64,000 nucleotides of DNA, taken from the NCBI GenBank assembly GCA_009760885.1, contig CM019713.1, positions 5,028,996 to 5,092,995 on the forward strand, written 5' to 3'. The position numbers were made by a program, and so were the translations under genes. A model generated the notes under the pieces. It ran no database searches and had not been told where the DNA came from. It worked only from the letters and a program-made list of their open reading frames with translations. Source of the stretch: Achatina immaculata (taxonomy: Eukaryota > Mollusca > Gastropoda > Stylommatophora > Achatinidae). Shown piece by piece: positions 21,735 through 33,243 of the stretch (the stretch's first letter is position 1; every line of letters starts with the position of its first letter).

Positions 21735-21910
21735 TATATATTAATGGGAAAAAGAAGGGAGGAAGACCAAGGTGAAGATGACTGACTACAAGATATCGTT
21801 GATAATCCGCAAAGAGATGCATCAGCAGCAGGGCATCTTGCTTTACAACCGAGAGGCCTACAGGAGAGCTGTTAGGGAGGCAAAGTTCCGCAAGGGACAT
21901 GCAGATGACT
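21735..21910 (+). mobile_element. Family D LINE 3' end fragment
   Basis: ATGGGAAAAAGAAGGGAGGA to GCAAGGGACATGCAGATGAC matches the 3' end of the 4.6-6.5 kb D element ([15 protein letters not shown] region). It runs directly between B and C fragments. Confidence 0.7.
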
Positions 21911-22335
21911 GACAGACAGATATCTCTCTCTCTCTCTGAACCTAAGAGCCCAGGGCACATGGGGTTTTCCACAAATGCCTGTCCTTCACCCTTTTTTTGC
22001 TCTTGCCCAGGTGAGCCCTGTATTGCTCAACATCCTTTCTGTTGTTCTTTGCCATGTCTCTTTTGGTCTACCCTTACTTCTGCTCCCCTGTGGTGTCCAT
22101 CTTAGTGCTATTTTTGGTAGTGAGTTGTCTGTCATTCGGAGCACATGTCCCAACCATCGCCAGCGTCTTTCCTCAATAATTGTTGTCAGTGGTTTCATCT
22201 GCATTTCTGCTAATAAGATGTTATTTCTTAGATACAATAATATGGTCAGGTAAAGAAGATCTTCATGAAGGAGGAGTAGCATTGATTATAACAAAAGAAG
22301 CATCAAGAGCATTGCTGAAATGGACAGACAGATAT
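21911..22335 (-). mobile_element. Family C LINE, twin-primed (5' inverted) insertion with TSD
   Basis: 13-bp TSDs GACAGACAGATAT lie at 21911-21923 and 22323-22335. From the left: a (CT)n tail, then the C 3' end on the minus strand to about 22,230, then an inverted piece of the C endonuclease on the plus strand (TIIWSGKEDLHEGGVALIIT) to 22,322. This 3'-segment plus inverted-5'-segment inside one TSD is the standard twin-priming product. Confidence 0.88.
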
Positions 22336-22394
22336 ATTATTGTATTTATTACACTATAGGACATGGGTTTTTTAAAACTTTTTTGTGTGGTTGC

Positions 22395-22731
22395 AGACCC
22401 CCAACAGATGGCCCCATATACCCCCAGCAGATGGACAGTATACCCCCAACATATTGCCCAATATACCCCCAACAGATGGTCCAGTATACCCCCAACAGAT
22501 GGTCCAATATACCCCCAACAGATGGTCCAATATACCCCCAACAGATAGCCCAATATACCCCCAACAGATGGCCCAATATACCCCCAACAGATGGTCCAAT
22601 ATACCCCCAACAGATAGCCCAATATACCCCCAACAGATGGCCCAATATACCCCCGACAGATGACCCAATAAACCTCCAACAGATGACCCAATATACCCCC
22701 AACAGATAAACCACTATGCCCCCAACCCCTC
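22395..22731 (+). repeat. 23-bp minisatellite, ~14 copies
   Basis: Unit CCCAATATACCCCCAACAGA plus TGG, with point variants (GGTCC/GGCCC/TAGCC). Open in several frames, which gives spurious proline- or glycine-rich ORFs on both strands; these are not genes. Confidence 0.95.
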
Positions 22732-22966
22732 TCCTAGACTGTGTAAAACATAACATCTCTGGTCCTGTTAGGCGCCAGCGTGACCTCAAAATATGTGGAT
22801 AACTTGGTTTTACGTGGCGTGTGTTTGTGCATATGGATAGTAGGAACAGAAAAGCTGAAAGAAAATTGTACTTACTTTCAGAGACAAAAAACTGTGAAGA
22901 GACCAGCGCCCGTACCTCAGTCATCTGGTTATCATACTCTCAAGAAACCTCGACGTTTCCAGTTAA

Positions 22967-23562
22967 GAAACCCCTTATCTTATATCCTTCCCGTGCCGTT
23001 AGACGTCACATAGGGCTCGCAAAGTAGTTCGCCAATTTTTCCTGTCTTCGGCGAGTCTTTCAACCTCATCAAAGGATTTTATGCCTATTAACTTGGCCTC
23101 TCTTAATAATGTTCTCTTCAGAGTTTCACGCGGTCTGCCCCTTTTTCTTCGGCCTGTTGTGTTCCACTTGATAGCTTGTTTTGGGATTCTCTGCTCATTT
23201 CTTCTCATCAAGTGGCCAACATATGTCCATCTCCTTTTCCTGATCACCAGTGAGACTGGTTGTTGTTCAGTCATCTGTCTTATCTCTGCATTGTTCCTGA
23301 ATTCATTCCACTTGATGCCGAGTATTTTCCTTAGGCATTTGTTTTCAAAAGAGTCTAATTTCTTTTCTATTTCTTTAGTTGTTTTCCAGCTTTCGCATGC
23401 ATAAATGAGGGTGGATATTACATTTGAATTGAATAGTCTTAACTTGGTTTTTGTGCTTATAACTTTTGAATTCCATATGTTCTCAAGATTCTTGAAGATT
23501 GATGCTGCTTTTGCAATTCTGATCCTAACTTCCTTTCTAGTGTCACCATCCTGGAAACCCCT
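22967..23562 (-). mobile_element. Family B LINE 3' fragment with TSD
   Basis: Element 22976-23553 between GAAACCCCT repeats (22967-22975, 23554-23562). Minus strand: IRIAKAASIFKNLEN, IYACESWKTTKEIEKKLDSF, MTEQQPVSLVIRKRRWTYVG, GRRKRGRPRETLKRTLL; tail ATAAGATAAGG-like. One of the better B 3' copies; no RT palm. Confidence 0.8.
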
Positions 23563-25045
23563 ACAAAAGGAGAATTCACCTGATGATAAGAATCACACGT
23601 GGTCTTCAGACTATTAAGCTTGATATAGAAACACCGGAACTAAACAATTAAGGACTAGGCAGAGAGGGAGGGAATAGCTGAACAGACAGCATTGCTGTTT
23701 GTCAACTGAAGTCTGTGAGGTCTACTCCCGCTGTCACCGTCCTCCAATCAACCTGCTGTAAAACTGGCTACTCGACACAGTGTGGTGAGGAGAAATTAGT
23801 ACACAGTTTATAAATCTTACCTTCTATATTCAGTGGCGGATTAGCCACTAGGATATGCAGACTTAAATCCACGGCCCTAGAAGGGTAGGGAACATGGCAT
23901 CAAGGTAACTGTAAATACCTTCTTTTTTTTTTTTCGGCATCGACCCTGAAAAGGTCAATGTCAGTTTCTGAGGAGACCCCAGTCTGACGTCGTCCCACCG
24001 AAGGAGGCAGAGACACCAGACTCCAGCAACACACAAAAAACATCTACGAGTTGACGATGACGGGTTCACAGAAGTCCGACGAGACCAAAAAAAAAAAAAA
24101 AAGGACCAAAAGACAAAAGGCCTTCCCAAGCCGAAAAAAAAGTACTAGAAGACAGACAGCAACACGATGCCGCACAAAATGCGTAGAACATCTCTCTCTC
24201 TCTCTCACACACACACAAACCCACCACAGTCCCGAAGTATACTACAACAGTAAAACAAGATGCTGGAAGCTCTAAGTCTCCACCGAGTCCTGTGATAGAC
24301 GACGATGGGCAGCCTCTCTACACCCCAGACAACGAGGCCAGACAATGCGGCACGCGAATGCCTGGAAATATTTCGTTTTTTTTTTTTTCTTTTTCGTGGA
24401 TATGTTAGTTTAGCCTGTACTTACCTATTAGAAATATTTCTCATTCATACTTGATCACATCTGGTTCGCACCATATTATCATCTTTTACATACGGCCCTC
24501 TCTTCCAGATTTCTAAGTTTTAATATTAATGTTCAGCATAGGTCGAAGGGGCGGGAGTCCAGGTATCTGGTTGGTGGTTAATCTGTCTGTCTTTATTCAA
24601 CGATAAAAGACAACCAATAAAGAAAACTTTTCTAAAGGAAGTATCCTCAAATGTAAAATTGCTTTGCTTGAAAAACGCAACAATTCAGCTTTCTGGGGAC
24701 AAAAATTGATCGTTTGCTTTCATTTTAATTAATTTTTCACAAAAGATCCAAAACCAATAATATTGCATTTAAGACATTGTTTAAAAAAAGTTTAAATTGT
24801 TTAGTTTCGGTTGCTAAGGGTAACGGAAACAACTGCTGAGATGAACGGTGTCCGCGACATACGAAGTTGTCCCGTGCCACAGATTTGATAAGGGCATCCT
24901 GTTTAATGTTTATAAATGGTTTCCTGCAGTTAGTGCGAAGTTTATGGAAGTAGTTCTTTTTAATTTTTGTTTTAAATCGCTTTAAAAATATTGACTATAG
25001 CAAAGCACAGAAAGCCTAATTACCTTATTTGTCATAATAAAAGTC
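23563..25045. other. No gene recognised
   Basis: AT-rich to mixed sequence with homopolymers (T near 23,925 and 24,375; A near 24,087) and a (CT)n-(CA)n run near 24,190-24,216. Short ORFs on both strands show no domain. Confidence 0.5.
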
Positions 25046-25054
25046 AGATATCTA

Positions 25055-26246
25055 TCACTCATTCATTCATTCATTCATTTGCATGCCCCTTACGGAACTT
25101 TGCCCCCCCCCCCAAAACAGCACTCATGTAGGCCTCTCGGTTGTGAGCAAGATGGCCTGCTGCTGATTCATCCATTTGCAGATCATCAACGATGTCTTGC
25201 ACCCATCTTCGCCTTGGTCTTCCTCTCTTTCTTTTTCCCATTATTTACCCTTCCAAGACGGTCTTCTCTAGGTTATCATGGCGTTTAATGTGTCCAAAAT
25301 ATTTATGTTTTCTCTGTTTAATCCTCTTTACTAGCCAGCCTTCTTCAATATTAAGTTCTTGTAGTATGGATATCTTTGTTCTTTTCATGTTCATGATATT
25401 TGAAGAACTCTTCTGTAGCACTTACATTCAGAGGTATTTATGTGTTTCTCAGCTGTTTTGTTAAGTGTCCAGGTCTCACAGGCATATGTTACGATGAGAA
25501 AGATGCATGCCCTTAAAAATCTTATTTGTGTGGTTCTGTCTGTTCCAATCCACAGATTCTTTAGTTGTTTTACTTTCTGAAGAGCGATAGATGTCCTCCT
25601 TTTAATTTCCCTCATTTCCTAATTTCGGAGATCTTTTTCTTATACATTTATTAGTTAGTAGTGATCCAAGATATTCAAAACTCTCCACTTCTTCCAGTTT
25701 TTCCTCATTGATACATATTTTGGCTGCCTTGTTTGTGTTGTCAGTTGTCATCAATTTAGTTTTCTTTGCATTAAGACAGAGGTTTTGCTTTTCGCTGTTC
25801 TTACGGACTGATATAATTAGTTTTCCCATTCCTTTTGTGTTGTGGACAGTAATACTGTGTCATCAGCATATCTAATCTCTGGTATTTCATAACCTCCAAT
25901 TGTTATGGCATTGTAATATTCTTTGTCTACATCTTGTCTAACATTCCTCATTATATTTTCAGTATACAAGTTAAATAAGTAAGGTGACAATATATACACC
26001 CCTGACGGACCCCTTGTTTTATATCAAACCAAGTTGTTGTTCCATCATTTATTCTTACTGCTGCTTGTTGGTCTAGATACAGCAGTGATGTTAATTGTAT
26101 CAAATGTGGTGGAAATCCCATTTTTTCCATTATTTCCCAAAATTTCTGGTATTGTACACAATCAAATGCCTTTGAGTAGTCTATAAAGGCTAAACATAGA
26201 TTCACATTAAACTGTTGCATTTCTCTATTATTAATCTTATATTGAA
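25055..26246 (-). mobile_element. Family D LINE, RT to 3' end
   Basis: Minus strand: [78 protein letters not shown] and the 3' end at an (ATTC)n array (25,058-25,080). The frame breaks at about 25,600, 25,820 and 25,950. The copy starts in the RT; no TSD could be fixed. Confidence 0.85.
25951..26220 (-). pseudogene. Family D RT fragment
   Basis: 89 codons with [20 protein letters not shown] and [20 protein letters not shown]. It then shifts frame before [20 protein letters not shown], which reads from 25,817-25,999. Confidence 0.75.
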
Positions 26247-26559
26247 TATAAAGACAACATATATATATATGTTGTTTTTAATATGGTTTCTCTCTTCAAA
26301 TATAATTATTTAGCTTTGGGCTTGTAATTTTTGCAAACATTTCAACACTGCATCCTTTTAAAATACGGTTCTCTCTCTGTCCCCCCACCCCCCCACCCCA
26401 TTTTTTTTGTTGGCACCCTGCCTATTCTCTACATTTCCTTTCTATGCAATATTAACAATTCGCATAGGAAATCGCCATTTTAATATTCAGTACTGGTCCA
26501 TAGTATTTTTTTTTATACAAGGGTCAGGTACTTATTTTCATGGGTTCAATCCCGGGACG

Positions 26560-26815
26560 AAAAAAGAAGCAACAATTCACAAGACCTCAGTGAGGTACCC
26601 CCCCCCCCCCCTTAGAGTGTCAGGAGTTTAATAGGGCCAAAACACTTGTCTTGGTGGGAGGGGGGTACTTCCTCTGAGATCTGAAGGAGTTGTGTTGTTG
26701 TTCTGCTCTCTACAGTAGAGAGTTTCCTGCATTCAAATGACTCAAGCACAAGAAGCAAGGATCGAACTTGCTCAGTGTTCGGAGAAAAGTCAGTACTCTT
26801 AAACTGCTTTGTCCA
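26560..26815 (-). mobile_element. tRNA-derived SINE-2
   Basis: Minus strand head: CAAAGCAGTTTAAGAGTACT and B-box AAGTTCGATCC (about 26,755-26,765), then a body with CTGTAGAGAGCAGAACAACA shared with the 1.7 kb copy. A C-rich run at 26,597 marks the tail side. Confidence 0.65.
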
Positions 26816-26949
26816 TGCACTTACTCATATAGTGAAGAATTTAAATCTGTTGATATACTGACCCCACTTTATTTGCAATTTTAATTTTTTTTTCTGTGTA
26901 ATATTCTAATAATGATTTTGCCTTATTTCTTTGTTTTCATTTTGTAAAT

Positions 26950-27300
26950 AGGAGGTGATGACACTGTCCAATTAGGCAGTCAGCGACCCATAGCTGATAT
27001 GCTAATGTCAGGTTAGCGAACCATAGCTGACAAAGACTCTGTCCTACCTCTCCATTGGTACCCCTAGTAACAGACATGGCCTGGCTAAAGGGGCAGGGAT
27101 CGCCATAATCCCCATGGTTGTGGAGTCTACTAAAGAAGCATTGACCACTCCATGCTTTTTAGCTGTACTCCGGGACTGAAAAAGTAGCTGCTATAACCTA
27201 TGCCAATACAGTGCTGTACCTCAACACCTCTACAGCATCGGCTGCAAAGAACACTAGCTTGTGGTTACAGGGAGATAGCACAAGACAAGACAAGATTTTG
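26950..27300 (+). repeat. Unclassified repeat-like segment with (ACAAG)n end
   Basis: GC-richer block (CCCCTAGTAACAGACATGGC, AGGGATCGCCATAATCC) ending AGACAAGACAAGACAAG. The tail suggests a retroposed sequence. No second copy in the window. Confidence 0.35.
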
Positions 27301-27679
27301 TAAATAGATAATTTTTGTGATCGTTCAAAAAGGCTGAATATTTTTTTTTAAGTAGTGTATTATTTTCTGCTAATAACTCAAATTTATGTTCTTTATATCT
27401 TTAGAAATGTAACTTTTTTTTTTGTATGGATACTGACAAAAAGCCTCTCTTTCTCCCCCACCTCCTATTTTACATCAGTCAGTATTTATAGTAAACTTGG
27501 ATGTGCCAAAGACATTCTGTTTGTCTCTTTGTCAAAAGCATAAATTAAATTTCTAATGAATTTATCCAGCTGTAACAACAAAGAAACATGGGTAGAAAAG
27601 AAAGAATACTCAGAAAGAGAAGGTCAAGAGAAACAGGTCAGTTTTTATATATGTTACTTAGTCTTTCATTTACCTGATC

Positions 27680-27965
27680 GCTCGCTCGCTCACTCACTCA
27701 CTCACTCACTCACTCACTCACTCACTCACTCAATCACGCAACCTTAAGTAGCCAAGGCACTTAAATCTGCAAGGATTTTCCACAAATGGCTTTTCTTCAC
27801 TTTTTTTTTTGCTCTTGCCCAACATCTTCTCTGTTGTTATTCTCCATGTCTTCTTTGGTTTACCCTTGCTCATGTTGTCCTGTGGTGTCCATCTCAGTGT
27901 TATTTTTGGTAGTAAGTTGTCAGTCATCTGAAGCACATGTCTCATTTCAGTAATATTATCTGTGA
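27680..27965 (-). mobile_element. Family C-like LINE 3' fragment with (TGAG)n tail
   Basis: Minus strand RHVLQMTDNLLPKITLRWTP and SKGKPKKTWRITTEKML match the C tail, more diverged. A (CTCA)n array (27,684-27,732) lies at its 3' side instead of the (GA)n of other C copies. Confidence 0.7.
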
Positions 27966-28059
27966 AATGTACGCAGGATAGGATTTCATGCTGCCATGAA
28001 TAAGAGAAAGTTGTCAAGAAATAAAATTCAGATTTCAGTGATAAAGAGTATCTTAGTTT

Positions 28060-28500
28060 CTAAAATGCATTGTTCTTCACTTTCCTTACCCCTATCTTGG
28101 ACATTTTCCATCAATAAGGGCTCTCCATTTATTTCTGTCCTGGGCTGTTTCATCTATCAATCTCCAGGTGTAATCCATCTTTTTTATCTTTGCTTCAAGA
28201 CTCCTTCACCAGGTGTTTCTAGGTCTTCTTTGTTTCCCCTTACCTTGGGGATTCCAGGTGAGAGCCTGTCTGGTTATGTTAATGGTAGGCTTTCAAAATG
28301 TATGTCCTAACTCTCTCCAGTGCCTTTTCATTATCATATATTTCACTGTGGGTTGGTTCATTTTCTGCCATAGCTCTTCATTGCTGATGTTATCTGGCCA
28401 TCTAATCTGAAGGATCTTCCTTAGGCAAGTGTTGACAAAGGTCTGCAGTCTCTTGGTACTTTTGGCTGATGCTGTCCATGTAGTGAAGCTGTAAAGACAA
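28060..28500 (-). mobile_element. Family G LINE 3' fragment
   Basis: Minus strand: IRWPDNISNEELWQKMNQPT, RQALTWNPQGKGKQRRPRNTW and YTWRLIDETAQDRNKWRALI. Related to the plus-strand copy at 51.4-51.9 kb. Decayed. Confidence 0.65.
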
Positions 28501-29940
28501 AAGTAGATTTAGCTTTAATATTTCTCTACCTGGTGCTATGTTTGCTCGAGGCAGCATGGACAGCGATTAAGAAAAAGGTCTGTGAATTAAAAATAGGGTG
28601 TCTGTAAAGTTAGAAATGGAAACATTTTATGAAATTATTAGCAGTTGAAGGGAATTATGTTTGCAATTTACAGAATCCTTGATATGTTGTGACTGCCATT
28701 ATGAAGAGATTGGTCTACTTTTTATGTGTAGTTTTATTCTTTCGAAACTGGTTGTGAGACTGAAAAATAGTTTTGTTTTGCTGTTTTGAAAAAGGCAGAG
28801 AAACCACTTTTTTTTATTGTTGCTATGTCTTGTGTGAATTTTGCTTAATTATTCTGAAATTTTCTTTCTATTTTTATTTGTTTGTTTGTTTGTTATATTG
28901 AGATTGTTGATGAATTTTTTTTTTTTTTGAAGTTGAGATTGGTGTGATCTTGTTTTGATGGGATTAGAGTGATTTTGTTTTATCGTCTTAAGAATGATAT
29001 AGCTTCATTTTGTAGTGTCTGTGAAGAGAAACTGATTTATTCAAATTTCACCCAAAAAGGAGTGTTAAAAAATAGAAACTGAAAGATAGTTAGGAAAAGT
29101 GGTTTTTTAAATGATCTTTTTCTTATACATTTAAATTTTTTGTAAAAAATGTTTACTGTAAATTGTAAAATGTTAATTTATTAACCAATGTATAATTTTT
29201 TAAACTCATATTTTTGTCTTGATCCCAGTGGCTTTCTTGTCTGTTATGTCAACAGGTAACAGAAATGAAAATTCAGAACGAAACAATCTTTGGGTTCCAT
29301 CTCAGGTGATATCTGTTCAAAGCAATGGTAAGATACGGCACAAAAAGCAGTTACTTCATAATGATAAGTTATTACTATTAAATATGTTGCAGTGACATAA
29401 TAAAGGACGACCAATAAACATAAATATTATACAAGTGTACACTCCAACATCTGAAAGTTCTGAAGGAGATGTACAACTATTTTATAATGACATAGAGACA
29501 GCCCTAAAACAGACAAAGTCACATGAAGTTAGTCATGGGAGATTTTAATGCCAAAGTTGGTAAAGGAAGAACTTCAGACATCGTTAATGACTATGGAGAG
29601 AAATGACAGAGGTTGTAAATTAATTAAATGGGCAAGAATATATATCATGGTTGTAGGAAACACCTGGTTTAAACAACATCTTCGAAGACTGGCAACGTGG
29701 CGCAGCCCAGACAGAAAGACTTTTAACCAGATAGACTACATATTAATCAACAAACAATTCCGCAGTGCATTACTGATAACAAAAACTATGCCAGGAGCTG
29801 ACTGCAATAGTGACCATGACCCACTCTGTGGAAAAATTAGATTAAAGCTAAAGAAAGCATGCAGAAACGTGAGAAACATCAAACTGAATACAGAACTCAT
29901 TAAAAATGACCAAGAACTGCGAGAACAATACAAAGTTATT

Positions 29941-30474
29941 ATAACAAATAGAAATGCTGCAGACTATATGGAAATTTAAAAAAAACTAAGCATAAATATG
30001 AAAATCAGGATATTTAAGAGTAATGTTCTAAGTGTACTACTCTATGGAAGTGAATGCTGGAAAGTCACCAAAACCATAGAAAACAAGTTGAATTCTTTCC
30101 AGACTAAATGTTTACAAAGAATTAGAAAAATATTTTGGCCAAACACCATAAGAAATAACATCTTATTGGCAGAAATGCAGATGAAGCCACTGACAACAAT
30201 TATTGATGCTGGCGATGGTTGGGACATGTGCTCCGAATGACTGACAACTCACTACCAAAAATAGCACTAAGATGGACACCACAGGGGAACAGGAGTAAGG
30301 GTAGACCAAAAGAGACATGGAGAAGAACAACAGAAAGGATGTTGAGCAATAGAGAGCTCACCTGGGCAAGAACAGAAAAAAAGGCGAAGGACAGGCATTT
30401 GTGGAAAACCCTTGCGGAAGCCCCATGTGCCCTGGGCACTTAAGGTTCAGAGAGAGAGAGAGATAACAAATAGA
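29941..30474 (+). mobile_element. Family C LINE 3' fragment inserted in family E
   Basis: Element 29953-30462 between perfect 12-bp TSDs ATAACAAATAGA (29941-29952, 30463-30474). It encodes MKIRIFKSNVLSVLLYGSEC, LAEMQMKPLTTII and SKGRPKETWRRTTERMLSN and ends in (AG)n. The E reading frame (VIITNR...YNAIAKINSIDEQ) is continuous when the insert and one TSD copy are removed. Confidence 0.9.
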
Positions 30475-30519
30475 TACAATGCAATAGCAAAGATAAATAG
30501 TATAGATGAACAATAGGCA

Positions 30520-31524
30520 ATGTTAAGAGATTCTATCCACCAAACTGTTAAGGAGATAATACCACCAAAAAAAGAAGCCTCTAAAAATAAATGGATTACA
30601 GACAACATCTTAGGACTGATGGACAAGAGGAGGAGGAGTAAAAATAATGAGGAAAAATATAGCAAGATAAATAAAGAAATAAGATGCAAATGCAGAGAAG
30701 CAAAAGAAGTGTGGTTAAATGAACAATGCAGACAGATAGAGGACTCTCATAATAAAGACAGCAAAAACATGCACAAACGAATTAGTGAACTCACAGGCAG
30801 GAAAACAAAATATACCACAGGATGCTTGAAACCAAAAGAAGGTAAAATGTTAATGGGAAAAGAAGACATTGTGGACAGGTGGACAGAGTATATCGGTGAG
30901 CTATATGGAGGAGAAAGACCAGAATTAACACCAGATACTGAAAACTGTGATGGACCACCAATACTCGAAGATTCCGTCATAAATGCCATCAAACACATGA
31001 AGAAAAGAAAAGCGACTGGGGCTGATAATATAACAGTAGAAGAAATAGAGGCAGTAGAGGAGACAGGAATAAAAATAATAACCAAGTTACTGAATGACAT
31101 TTACAACAGTGGTTATATTCCCAGTGACCTGATTAAATCCAGGTTTATAGCACTACCAAAGAAACTAGGTGCAAAGGAATGTGATGACCACTGGACTATC
31201 AGCCTCTCATGTCATATAACGAAGCTACTTCTGAGAATAATTATGAGAAGAACAAGGAAAAAGATAAAAATGGAAATAGCAGATGAACAGTTTGTATTTG
31301 TTGAAGGAAAGGGAACACACAATGCCATTTATGCTTTACGAACACTAACAGAAAGAGCTTTAGAAGTACAGAAAGATCTCTACTTATGCTTCATTGATTA
31401 CACCAAGGCATTCGACAAGGTGAAACATAATGAAATTATTAAAACGCTTGAAGACATCAATATAGACGGCAAAGACCTGAGAATTGTAAAACATCTATAC
31501 TGGCAGCAAGAAGCAGCAATTTGA
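30520..31524 (+). pseudogene. Family E RT fragment (334 codons)
   Basis: Linker region, then MKKRKATGADNITVEEIEAV, FIALPKKLGAKECDDHWTIS, EGKGTHNAIYALRTLTERAL and YLCFIDYTKAFDKVKHNEII, ending at a TGA where a related copy reads a sense codon. RQGCVLSPDLFSLYSENIL follows in frame after the stop. The continuation NNLWYT-MTQY shows that YADD has been destroyed. Confidence 0.8.
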
Positions 31525-32459
31525 GTTGAAAATAGAGCTGGAAAATATCAACTTATAAAACAAGGGATGCGACAAGGATGTGTGCTATCACCAGACCTTT
31601 TTTCTCTGTACAGCGAGAATATTCTAAGAACGATCATCACAGAACCAGGCATAAAAATTGGAGGATACAATATTAACAACCTTTGGTATACTATGACACA
31701 GTACTGATAGCTGAGAACCAACAAGACCTGCATAATCTCTTGGATAAAGTGGCCAAAGAAAGTGAACAGAAAGACCTTACTTTGAACATCAAAAAGATAG
31801 AGACTATGGTTATATCTAAGAAACAGAATCCACCAACATCCAGGATAAAATTAAAAGAAACTATTCTAAAGCAGGTGGAGAAATTCAAATACCTTGGAGC
31901 AGTAATAACTTCAAATAGGAAATGAGGAACAGAATAGGCCAAGCAAAGACTGCATTTCAGAGAATGAGAAACATATTAGCTAACACATCTTTATCAATGA
32001 ATGTTAGAAAATGAGTCCTAAAATGCTATATAACCTATCTTGTTATATGGAAGTGAATCATGGACAATATGCAGGTCTGCACAAAAATCATTGGAAGCAG
32101 CTGAAATGTGGTTTATTAGAAGAATGTTGCGAATCCCCTGGACAGCAAAAATAACTAATGAAGAATGTATGAAAAGAGCTGGAGAGACAAAAAAACCTTG
32201 TCAAAAAGATAAGAGAGAGACAATGTACTTTCATAGGACATGCAATGAGAAGAGGGGGCATTGAAAATATTATAACAACAAGAAAAATAGAAGGAAGAAG
32301 ATCAAGAGGAAGACCAAGAGAAATGATAGTGTACAGTCTGATGGGATGGTGTGAAAGGAGATCACCAACTGAGCTGATGGCCTGCATGAAGGATCGTGTA
32401 CTCTGGAGAAGCATAATAGCCAACGCCAGTCAGCACCTGATGATGATGATGATGATGAA

Positions 32460-32818
32460 CACAGGTATTGACTGGGTACATGAGACCCAACTAGAAGATC
32501 TTGATTTTGCTGATGACATAACAGTAACAATGTGAATTCCATGCAAGAAAAAACAGATAGCCTGTCTTCACTGGCTAGCAAAATAGGACTTGAAATTAAT
32601 AAGGACAAAATAAAAATAATGAAACTTCCCATTAATCAAAATGGAAAAATTCACATAGAAGGGACAGATATTGAAGAAGTCAATCAATTTGCATACCTCG
32701 GCAGCTACATAGACTAGGATAGTGACATCAGAAATTAAGTTAGAATTAGAATTGCAAAGCAGCATCGATCTTCAAGAATCTTGAGAGCATATGGCATTCA
32801 AACCAACATTGTTACTGG
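32460..32818 (+). mobile_element. Family B RT fragment lacking its 3' end
   Basis: Plus strand: GIDWVHETQLEDLDFADDIT (RT motif FADD), DSLSSLASKIGLEINKDKIK and GTDIEEVNQFAYLGSYID, then fades at RILRAYGIQTN. It begins 4 bp after the E tail and, unlike other B copies, lacks the 3' end. Confidence 0.75.
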
Positions 32819-32825
32819 TGTGGTT

Positions 32826-33012
32826 CCATAGAACTCTGTGTGCTTGAGTAGCAAAGTGGTTAGTACACTTGTCTAAAATGGTGAAAGTCAGTGGTTTGAA
32901 TCTGATTGGAAGTGGCCGAGTATGGTGGAGACTACATTACCCACTAGTATGTGAAAAGATCAAGGAGAATATGGGCATATCCTTTAGGTGTCTCTGTGAC
33001 ATTATAGTTATC
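32826..33012 (+). mobile_element. tRNA-derived SINE-1 (+)
   Basis: GCTTGAGTAGCAAAGTGGTT (A-box) and AGTGGTTTGAATCTG (B-box), then GATCAAGGAGAATATGGGCA and TAGGTGTCTCTGTGACAT tail blocks also found in other SINE-1 copies. Confidence 0.7.
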
Positions 33013-33157
33013 TTTACTTTCCATGGCATTTGGCTGTGAAAAAAAAATGTCAAAAATATTTTCTTGGGCAATATTAAGATATTACACAAAAGAACTGATT
33101 ATTTTAACCTGTGCCCTCAGTTTTCATTTGGTATTGTGCCGTTCATTTTATTTTTAG

Positions 33158-33243
33158 CTCAAGCGGACACTTCAGAGGTGCCAGGATATAAGAGGAAACA
33201 GCTGACTGAGGAATCCCTTATCAAAGCCAGACTAGAAAATGAG
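33158..33243 (+). CDS. DNAI7: Possible N-terminal DNAI7 exon
   Basis: Open frame between TTTTTAG and GTGTGA encoding TSEVPGYKRKQLTEESLIK and ARLENE. The phase fits the next exon (ENE|ERKQRR), and charged helical sequence is expected there, but the sequence itself is not diagnostic. Confidence 0.45.

Larger units (their letters stand above)
29397..32456 (+). mobile_element. Family E LINE (endonuclease-RT), interrupted by a C insertion
   Basis: Endonuclease part at 29,397-29,940 (IIQVYTPTSESSEGDVQLFY, GNTWFKQH, TMPGADCNSDHDPLCGKIRL). It resumes after the C insert at 30,475 and runs through RT (30,520-31,960) to the tail GRPREMIVYSLMGWCERRSP...VLWRSIIANASQHL and (GAT)n at 32,440-32,456. Damage: TGA at 31,522, and a lost base in the YADD motif near 31,690. 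Resembles RTE/BovB-type endonuclease-RT elements. The N-terminal endonuclease start is not found. Confidence 0.85.

Noticed and set aside
22263..22924. Long Gly/Trp- or Pro-rich ORFs on both strands (up to 191 aa)
   Set aside because: They are translations of the 23-bp minisatellite; 23 is not a multiple of 3, so all frames stay open.
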